A stretch of DNA of 6,795 nt, taken from assembly GCA_024223125.1 (NCBI GenBank), contig JAAEOP010000848.1:1-6795 (forward strand), read 5' to 3'. Shown here piece by piece: positions 1 to 4,953 of this stretch (positions within the stretch are counted from its first letter, which is position 1; the number at the start of each line of letters is the position of its first letter). The notes beneath the pieces are model-generated. The model was not told the origin of the DNA and ran no database searches. It saw nothing but the letters and a program-made list of their open reading frames with translations. A program made the position numbers and the translations under genes. This stretch comes from Chloroflexota bacterium. Lineage in GTDB: Bacteria > Chloroflexota > Anaerolineae > Promineifilales > Promineifilaceae.

Positions 1-123
1 ATTATCGTAAGTGGTTGTTGAAGGTGATACGGCCGCACAGGTATTTCGTTTTCTCGCAAACCGGTTACACAGACGTTAGCCTGCTCAAGGTAGCGGGCAA
101 AATCACATCAAGGAGAAGTTTGA

Positions 124-1326
124 ATGAGTTCAACCAGTTATAAACACCGTAGCAGTCGCAAAGGAAAAGCCAAAAAGGGATTAGCCCGTCTTGTTTACCT
201 GATCATTGCCTTGTTCCTGATTGGTTTGGTCGTTGGCGGGTTTGCCCTACGTTCATCTCAAACCACACAAGCATCTACAAGCCAATATGCAGGCATCCCA
301 GGCCCGGATGATTGGACGGCTGAAACGACCGTTCAGATTTACAATCGCAGTAACGGGCAATGGGAGCTAATGACCTATGGGGATGTGGGGCCAGACATGG
401 AGTTTATCGTTGGCAATTATCTCTATGCCACCACACCGGGAAAGGGTTCTCTCTTTCTAAAGCCAGAAATTGACATCAGCCTGTTAGCGGAAACAGATCG
501 CGCTTTTAATCCGGACAGCTGGCGCATGCCCAAGCCGGATGATGTTGTTTTTCTGTTCAAAAGCTTGTCTGGTCAACAAAAGGGTCATTGGCTACTGAAG
601 CATGTCCAGTCGGATAGCGAGATTGTATTTCAGGGCAAGGTTTGGAAATGGGAGTTGGATGTAGAGAACCAGCGTTTTGTTGTTAGTGATACGGGGAATG
701 TGTTTGCACGGGTTACTGAAACGCACGCGAATTTCCACGAAGATGATGTTTTGGCTCTCACTGTCAAGTTCGATTCATGCGGCAAAACCGACATCATCAC
801 GGGTTCAGAAGAACATCCCTTTTATGTCCTTGATGTTGAAGATTACATCTCGATGGTTGATTTGCAACCTGAGATGCGCCTCAAGACCGATAATGGTTCA
901 TTGGCAACAGTCGTTGAGTTAAAATCGCTTGACGAATCAATGGAATTGTACAACTTAACGGTCGAGCATGTACATAACTACTATATTTTCACCTCCGAAG
1001 ATGATCCTGGTGTATTGGTTCACAACACTGGCCCGTGTGGCAAAGTACCTCTCCTAGGTGGAGGGACAGATTTGCCAGATGGTGTTCAGTGGGGAAATGT
1101 AAACCAACTTGAACATCCCCCTTGGAATCCCCCAACTGGTCAAGCAAAATTAGAAGGTGCAAGAGAAAACTTAGCCAATGGATTCGACCCAAACCACGCA
1201 TTAGGTGTAATTATTGAACCAGATGGAAGAATGATAGTAGCTGAAGGAAACCACCGACTATTTGTGGCATCAGTGGAAATGGGATATGACGAAATCCCAA
1301 TTAGAATACTTCTTGACAAACGATAG
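124..1326 (+). CDS. Membrane-anchored polymorphic-toxin-like protein: partial Hint domain plus ParB-like C-terminal tip
   Basis: 400 aa. The ATG start has AGGAG at 111-115, 8 nt upstream. Seen: a basic N-terminus (residues 6-22) and one hydrophobic segment (about 23-42) that acts as a membrane anchor or signal peptide; a region of about 55-190 that I do not recognise; then the C-terminal half of a Hint (hedgehog/intein) fold, with EEHPF at 229-233, a YNLTVEHVHNYY stretch at 276-287 and GVLVHN at 296-301. The His-Asn pair is the known self-cleavage point of such domains, and Thr302 follows it. Residues 302-400 are the released tip. About 343-398 resembles the ParB N-terminal fold, with AEGNHRLFVA at 373-382 matching the family's G-x-(H/R)-R-x-x-A motif. 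Nuclease (or NTP-hydrolysing) activity is inferred from the family only. No CFxAGT-type N-terminal Hint block is visible; the only cysteines are 219 and 305. GC falls towards the tip, as expected if tips are exchanged. The next gene is the candidate immunity protein. Confidence 0.72.
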   Translation: MSSTSYKHRSSRKGKAKKGLARLVYLIIALFLIGLVVGGFALRSSQTTQASTSQYAGIPGPDDWTAETTVQIYNRSNGQWELMTYGDVGPDMEFIVGNYLYATTPGKGSLFLKPEIDISLLAETDRAFNPDSWRMPKPDDVVFLFKSLSGQQKGHWLLKHVQSDSEIVFQGKVWKWELDVENQRFVVSDTGNVFARVTETHANFHEDDVLALTVKFDSCGKTDIITGSEEHPFYVLDVEDYISMVDLQPEMRLKTDNGSLATVVELKSLDESMELYNLTVEHVHNYYIFTSEDDPGVLVHNTGPCGKVPLLGGGTDLPDGVQWGNVNQLEHPPWNPPTGQAKLEGARENLANGFDPNHALGVIIEPDGRMIVAEGNHRLFVASVEMGYDEIPIRILLDKR

Positions 1327-1340
1327 CTAGGAGTTGGTTG

Positions 1341-1892
1341 ATGTCTTTACTTTTCAAAACTTATTTGATGAAACTCAAAAAATATGCTGGCTTACAAAAA
1401 GCACTTCATAATGCCCTTGAAGAATCCATCATCTTAATACCATTAAAAGAATTGAGTTTTGATTTTTCTCCTACGCAACACACGATTCTGGAGCAAATCA
1501 AACATTGGCCTGATGGAGAGTTTAATCTTCCACCAGCAGCATGGGTACAACCAAGGGAAGGAAAAATCAACCTTCATGAGCGAACATGGAAATTTTTGTT
1601 TCATGGGTCAGGTTTATCTTTTTTAGATTCTCAAACACAACATGACATCAGCATTGAATATACTCAAACAGGAGAGTTAGGTGTCACTGAATGGACAGCA
1701 CAATTATATTTTAAAACCTTATTAACAGACCAGGACAAAGTTCAAGACCTATTAGTCGAACACAAAAAGTGGTTTGAGCAGGCTGTAAATTATGGATATT
1801 TGCTAAAGGCTTCACCTCTTTTTGGAGAAGGTCAGGCTGATCAGACTTACATGTTCTCATCACAAATTGATGAGCCAATTGAAGTATCTTGA
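1341..1892 (+). CDS. Candidate immunity protein for the upstream toxin (unrecognised family)
   Basis: 183 aa. ATG at 1341 has AGGAG at 1329-1333 (7 nt spacing). A TTG at 1338 would add one residue but fits the spacing less well. The gene begins 14 bp after the toxin stop codon on the same strand, so the two are surely co-transcribed. I do not recognise the family with confidence. Seen: no signal peptide or membrane segment, so it is likely cytoplasmic; a central WKFLFHGSGLSFLD stretch (about residues 82-95) followed by alternating beta-type sequence and an acidic C-terminus. The HGSG-type centre recalls small DUF domains found next to polymorphic toxins (DUF6896-like), but that is a weak memory match. 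The immunity role is inferred from position, size and low GC (about 37%, against about 55% for selD). An attC-like site lies 52 bp past the stop codon. Confidence 0.6.
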   Translation: MSLLFKTYLMKLKKYAGLQKALHNALEESIILIPLKELSFDFSPTQHTILEQIKHWPDGEFNLPPAAWVQPREGKINLHERTWKFLFHGSGLSFLDSQTQHDISIEYTQTGELGVTEWTAQLYFKTLLTDQDKVQDLLVEHKKWFEQAVNYGYLLKASPLFGEGQADQTYMFSSQIDEPIEVS

Positions 1893-1943
1893 TGTGCGTT
1901 GAAATCATTCAAAATCGCACCAGAACGTTCAATCAAGAGCAAG

Positions 1944-2048
1944 GCTAACAAGGCTTGGAGCGGACGGGCGAGATCGGGGCTTTTTCAAGTAGTTGGTGAA
2001 CCCATAAGTAGTCTCTCAACCCGCCCGCCGCTCAAGCAAACGTTGGGA
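1944..2048 (+). mobile_element. attC-like integron cassette recombination site
   Basis: Read along the top strand: R''-like GCTAAC (1944-1949); a 3-nt spacer; L'' GCTTGGAGCGGACGGGCG (1953-1970); a variable middle of 51 nt (1971-2021); L' CGCCCGCCGCTCAAGC (2022-2037); a 4-nt spacer; R'-like GTTGGGA (2042-2048). L'' and L' pair over all 16 bases of L', with exactly two unpaired bases, both on the L'' arm: one G of 1957/1958 and A1964. AAC (1947-1949) pairs with GTT (2042-2044). R box, unpaired spacer, L box with extrahelical bases on one arm and a variable terminal part are the known layout of attC sites, which integron integrase recognises as a folded single strand. R' departs from the GTTRRRY consensus in its last base. 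The site follows the immunity gene in the orientation expected of a cassette. No second attC and no integrase gene are visible. Confidence 0.68.
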
Positions 2049-2085
2049 CAGGTGGGTTTACAAAAAGCTGGTTTGGGTATTTTCT

Positions 2086-2211
2086 CGGTTTGGTTTAAGT
2101 TTCAGGTACGGCCGTTTCACTCCGAAAATTCTGTCACATTAAAATCAGTGTTCGTTTTTATTAGTGGTTTTGCCGTTTGGTTTTGGGTTTCAGGAAACGG
2201 CCGTTTTGCAC
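2086..2211. repeat. Two degenerate direct repeats carrying the ACGGCCGT octamer
   Basis: Copy A is 2086-2120 and copy B is 2173-2211. Both read as GTTTGGTTT, then GTTTCAGG, then ACGGCCGTTT, then CAC, with small insertions between the blocks. They are 87 bp apart in the gene-free region. They may be remnants of a dispersed intergenic repeat of this genome; I cannot test copy number from this window. Confidence 0.5.
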
Positions 2212-2285
2212 GTTAATTTTGTCGGTCGTTGAAGTCCCAGTTTTGCAATCGGCGTTTGTTTTTGGAAATGGCTACTTCGACAAAC

Positions 2286-2786
2286 TCAGTGCAGACTGTA
2301 AAAGGTTAGTTGTTGTTTTTTGATCCGAAAATGGTTGGCTTTCTGTGAGGATACCATTTCCAACTTCAACTGCGTACCGCCAATGGCAATGATGTCTCCG
2401 GGGCTAACAACGGCCGTTTCCCCCACCGTCACCCCATTCAACAACGTTCCATTGCGGCTACCCTGGTCTTGCAGCCACCATTGCCCCTCGCGGCGGATAA
2501 CCAGGGCGTGTTCGGCCGAAGCAAAGCCATCTGGCAGCACGACTGTATTGCTGTTAGCCCGCCCAATGCTGGTGACGGGATACAGTGGGAACAAGGTATC
2601 CACGGCCGGATTACCATCATCATTCGCCACCACCCGCAAATTACCAGACGGCCGCTGCGCTGATTCTAAGGAGACGGCCGTGACGCGCATATCCCGGTAA
2701 ATCAGCCACGCTATCCCGCCCACAAACGCCAATAACAACAGCCCGCTTACCAATCGAAACATCAGCAAAATCATTGCCTGATTCAA
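2286..2786 (-). CDS. fhaB: FhaB-type protein: membrane segment plus FHA domain
   Basis: 166 aa. Start chosen at TTG (2784-2786) because AGGAG (2795-2799 on the minus strand) lies 8 nt upstream. The first in-frame ATG is four codons later and would be too far away. Residues 7-30 form one hydrophobic segment, so the protein is probably anchored with the FHA domain in the cytoplasm. The FHA domain (about 50-145) is complete: Gly75-Arg76, Ser90-x-x-His93, SRNGT at 110-114 and Asn117. These are the family's phosphothreonine-binding positions. In Actinobacteria and Chloroflexota such genes pair with fhaA and usually sit near genes for a Ser/Thr kinase, a phosphatase and cell-wall synthesis. None of those is in this window. 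It is read from the same transcript as fhaA, 77 bp after its stop codon. The gene symbol rests on architecture and pairing, not on a database match. Confidence 0.85.
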   Translation of the reverse strand: MNQAMILLMFRLVSGLLLLAFVGGIAWLIYRDMRVTAVSLESAQRPSGNLRVVANDDGNPAVDTLFPLYPVTSIGRANSNTVVLPDGFASAEHALVIRREGQWWLQDQGSRNGTLLNGVTVGETAVVSPGDIIAIGGTQLKLEMVSSQKANHFRIKKQQLTFYSLH

Positions 2787-2819
2787 ACTTTATTCTCCTG
2801 CTGGAGATTGAGAAATTAA

Positions 2820-2865
2820 GAGATTGGAGATTTATGCAATCTCCCAACCTCTAATCTCCAATCTC
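2820..2865 (-). repeat. 13-bp perfect inverted repeat between fhaA and fhaB
   Basis: GAGATTGGAGATT (2820-2832) and AATCTCCAATCTC (2853-2865) are exact reverse complements across a 20-nt loop. The left arm can also pair with AATCTCC at 2838-2844, giving a competing shorter hairpin (2826-2844). The right arm covers part of the fhaA stop codon (2864-2866). There is no T-run, so a classical terminator is unlikely. It may alter the fhaA/fhaB expression ratio or be a mobile intergenic repeat. Confidence 0.6.
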
Positions 2866-3643
2866 ATTCCTGACGCATAACTTGCGTATTATCATCACGA
2901 TGTCCAGAAGCACGGCGGGGAACGGCGCTGCCTTCAGCATATAACAGGTTTACATTGCTCAATGTAATGACATCACCGGGTTGTAAAACACATTCTGTCA
3001 CCGGTTGGTTGTTTACACGAGTACGGCTGTCGCGGTCAGTAAGATCATACAATACAAAACGGCCGTATCGCCACCGAATCTGAGCATGATGACGGCTGAC
3101 TGTGGGCGCATCCAGCACAATATCATTATCCGTGCGTCGTCCCAAGTTAATGATGGGTTTGTTAAGGGGGATGTGTTGGCGGCCGTTGATTACCAAATAC
3201 GCATCCCGCTCTGCAATGGCCGCCAGTTGTTCCGGTTTTAAGATTACTTCCGGTTTCAACTGTGTCTTCTCTGGTAATGGCTGCTGACGAGTAGCTTGTG
3301 CCTTTATCTCATGTCGCCGAACTTTTCTATCGGACAGCAAAGTGACTTGCGGCGGCGTTTCTAAGGCAAACTTTGCCTGCTGTGCCAGATTCAACAGCAA
3401 GGCTTGCAATTCCATCTCCAAATCCGGGTACCTTTCCAGCAGCCAATCATAATCGGCCGGATGCAGACGGACATTGTAATGATCGGCTGCCTGACCATTG
3501 AGTTGGCTGTCTTCCATGACGCGGGTCAAACGGGCGGCTATATCGGCCGGCGTTAGATTACCGCCCAACAGTCGGCCCAATGATCCTTCAATCAACCCTT
3601 GCGCCAATGATTCAAATCGTGAGATTGGTCTTTTTTTGTTCAT
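2864..3643 (-). CDS. fhaA: FhaA-type protein: DUF3662 domain plus FHA domain
   Basis: 259 aa, ATG at 3643. Residues 1-112 match the DUF3662/FhaA N-terminal domain, including FESLAQGLIEG at 10-20 and ADIAARLTRVMED at 33-45. A polar linker (about 113-145) leads to an FHA domain (147-238) with Gly168-Arg169-Arg170 and Ser183-Arg-His-His186. Known role of the family: binding phosphothreonine on partners such as the MurJ-type flippase, linking Ser/Thr kinase signalling to cell-wall synthesis. This role is taken from actinobacterial FhaA and is inferred here. Oddity: where most FHA domains have S-x-N-G-T, this protein has DSRTRVNN (205-212), so the NG pair is replaced by Ser-Arg. There is no Shine-Dalgarno sequence before the ATG; the promoter lies so close that the message is almost leaderless. 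fhaB follows. Confidence 0.87.
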   Translation of the reverse strand: MNKKRPISRFESLAQGLIEGSLGRLLGGNLTPADIAARLTRVMEDSQLNGQAADHYNVRLHPADYDWLLERYPDLEMELQALLLNLAQQAKFALETPPQVTLLSDRKVRRHEIKAQATRQQPLPEKTQLKPEVILKPEQLAAIAERDAYLVINGRQHIPLNKPIINLGRRTDNDIVLDAPTVSRHHAQIRWRYGRFVLYDLTDRDSRTRVNNQPVTECVLQPGDVITLSNVNLLYAEGSAVPRRASGHRDDNTQVMRQE

Positions 3644-3655
3644 GATTAGGAGGGC

Positions 3656-3684
3656 ATTATATTTTTGAGAGGCACGGCCGTCAA
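3656..3684 (-). promoter_or_regulatory. Near-consensus promoter of fhaA with a leader of about 6 nt
   Basis: On the minus strand the -35 box is TTGACG (3684-3679), followed by a 17-bp spacer and a perfect -10 box TATAAT (3661-3656). Transcription would begin near 3649, only about 6 nt before the ATG at 3643. This explains the missing ribosome binding site. The -35 box overlaps an ACGGCCGT octamer (3674-3681). Confidence 0.7.
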
Positions 3685-3700
3685 TGTAATGGCGCTGCTA

Positions 3701-3728
3701 TTGCCCGGTCATAGGCTTTCGGTATACT
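3701..3728 (+). promoter_or_regulatory. Likely selD promoter
   Basis: TTGCCC (3701-3706) as -35, a 16-bp spacer, and TATACT (3723-3728) as -10 match the housekeeping consensus in 4/6 and 5/6 positions. The start would lie near 3735, giving a leader of about 28 nt that contains GGAGG (3754-3758). It does not overlap the divergent fhaA promoter. Confidence 0.55.
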
Positions 3729-3762
3729 TCCTTTCATCAACAACTCAGCAAATGGAGGAGAG

Positions 3763-4800
3763 ATGATAGGCAAAGAAATCCGCTTAACCGCTTACGCTTC
3801 TTGCGCCGGTTGAGCCTCTAAATTAGGGCCAGGGGACCTGGCCCATGTTTTACAACCTTTAAGGGATACCTTTAACCCGGCTGACTTTCCCAATTTGCTG
3901 GTTGGTTTGAGTAAAGCAGATGACGCGGCCGTTTACCAATTAAACGACAGCCAGGCCATCGTAACCACCACTGACTTCTTTCCTCCGGTGGTGGATGATC
4001 CTTACGATTTTGGGGCGATTGCGGCCGCTAATGCCATGTCTGATGTGTACGCGATGGGCGGCGAGGTGTTGTTTGCCATCAATCTGGTTGCCTTCCCCGA
4101 CCATCTGGGTAAGGAGATTTTGCGCGAGATTTTGCGCGGCGGGGCCGAAAAAGTGGCCGAAGCGGGAGCTGTCATCGCGGGTGGGCACAGCGTCAATGAT
4201 AAGGAACCGAAGTATGGTTTGGCCGTCACCGGTGTTGTTGATCCAATAGCGATTAAAACGAAAGGGGGGGCACAACCGGGCGATATCTTGTTGTTGACCA
4301 AACCGCTAGGTGTGGGTGTGATTACCACTGCCTTGAAACGGGGGATTACGGAGGCGGTAGATGTGGCCGCGGCCGTGACCAGCATGAAAACCCTCAACAA
4401 ACAGGCAGCCCAGGCGGCCCAACTGGCCCAGGCTACCAGCATGACCGACATTACCGGTTTTGGTTTGTTAGGCCACGCTCACGAGATGGCTCATTTGGGG
4501 CATGTTGGCTTTCGTTTGTATATGGACAAATTGCCCTGGCTGCCAGGTGCAATGACCTATGGTCAGGCGGGCGCTTTTCCTGGCGGTATGGGGAATAATC
4601 TGGATTATTTTGGTAAATGGGTGACGTTTGGCGAAAACGTGTCCCCACTGCGGCAAGATATGTTGTTCACTCCAGAAACATCAGGCGGACTGCTGGTTTC
4701 AATTCCCCCGGATCATGTGGAAATGTTTGCGGCGGAGTGTGACACGGCCGTTGTCATCGGCGAAGTCATTACCGATAACGGGCAAATATTCGTGGAATAA
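3763..4800 (+). CDS. selD: Selenide, water dikinase (selenophosphate synthetase) with selenocysteine at codon 17
   Basis: 345 aa when the in-frame TGA at 3811-3813 is read as selenocysteine. The enzyme makes selenophosphate, AMP and phosphate from selenide and ATP, supplying selenium for selenocysteine and selenouridine. ATG at 3763 has GGAGG at 3754-3758. The N-terminus reads IRLTAYASCAGUASK (6-20). U17 falls on the catalytic Cys17 of E. coli SelD, and Lys20 on its catalytic lysine. Further family motifs: SKADDAAVY (50-58), TTDFF with Asp71, AGGHS (139-143), TDITGFGLLGH (228-238) and TPETSGGLL (303-311). Full length matches the family. A SECIS-like hairpin follows the UGA directly. An annotation that treats UGA as a stop would start at TTG 3895 and lose 44 residues, including the active site. 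Divergent from fhaA. A nonsense mutation is possible but much less likely, given the exact position and the hairpin. Confidence 0.95.
3811..3852 (+). promoter_or_regulatory. Selenocysteine codon and bacterial SECIS-like hairpin
   Basis: After TGA (3811-3813), GGGCCAGG (3826-3833) pairs perfectly with CCTGGCCC (3837-3844) around a GGA loop. A weaker lower stem pairs TAAA (3819-3822) with TTTA (3849-3852). The apical loop begins 20 nt after the UGA, within the usual range of about 16-37 nt, and has G at its start, as expected for SelB-bound elements. It is inside the selD coding frame, as bacterial SECIS elements are. Confidence 0.8.
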
Positions 4801-4875
4801 GAAGAAGGGTGACGTCACAGCAAACTGTGGTTGAACCTTAAAAAAGGCACAACTCGCAAAAAGAAGTTCATCAGA

Positions 4876-4891
4876 CAAACTAGAAAGTTTG
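4876..4891 (+). other. Small hairpin in the leader between selD and the last gene
   Basis: CAAACT and AGTTTG form a 6-bp stem with an AGAA tetraloop. Upstream, CACAG/CTGTG (4816-4829) forms a 5-bp stem. Neither is followed by a T-run, so they are weak candidates for leader structure in the 153-bp gap rather than terminators. Confidence 0.35.
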
Positions 4892-4953
4892 CAGCAACAA
4901 AATCAGTAGGCGATCTGATGAACCTAGAGCAACTATTTCTTGAGGAATCTCTT

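Larger units (their letters stand above)
1893..2285. other. 393-bp stretch without a convincing gene
   Basis: This stretch separates the plus-strand toxin/immunity pair from the minus-strand fha genes that converge on it. It contains the attC-like site (1944-2048) and two degenerate G/T-rich repeats with the octamer (2086-2120 and 2173-2211). The open frame 1899-2216 starts at TTG without a ribosome binding site, runs through the attC hairpin and has a composition unlike a protein. I see no intrinsic terminator with a clear T-run for either converging operon. Confidence 0.7.

Noticed and set aside
3..143. Possible tail of an upstream gene (frame 3, ending TAA 141-143)
   Set aside because: Open from the window edge and would overlap the toxin start by 20 bp, but 46 codons with no recognisable motif are not enough to support it.
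1060..1074. Internal start (GGAGGG then TTG 1072) for a free toxin tip
   Set aside because: Spacing fits, but the position encodes a Gly-rich linker and nothing else supports separate translation.
1333..1339. GTTGGTT before the immunity gene as a second attC core site
   Set aside because: No paired L-box arms or AAC partner are found upstream, and it departs from GTTRRRY.
1899..2216. 105-aa open frame after the immunity gene
   Set aside because: TTG start without ribosome site, runs through the attC-like hairpin and repeats, and the protein looks unlike any family.
4002..4451. 149-aa minus-strand open frame inside selD
   Set aside because: A shadow of the selD frame in GC-rich DNA. The plus-strand protein carries all the family motifs.
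3895..4800. selD starting at TTG 3895
   Set aside because: It lacks the N-terminal active site and any ribosome site. Reading the TGA at 3811 as selenocysteine restores a full-length SelD from a good ATG.
4809..4818. 10-bp palindrome GTGACGTCAC as an operator
   Set aside because: A single short palindrome without a promoter nearby or a second copy; it could be chance.
4831..4953. N-terminal extension of the last gene to TTG 4831
   Set aside because: No ribosome site. The extension is very basic and low in complexity, while ATG 4954 has GAGG at good spacing.
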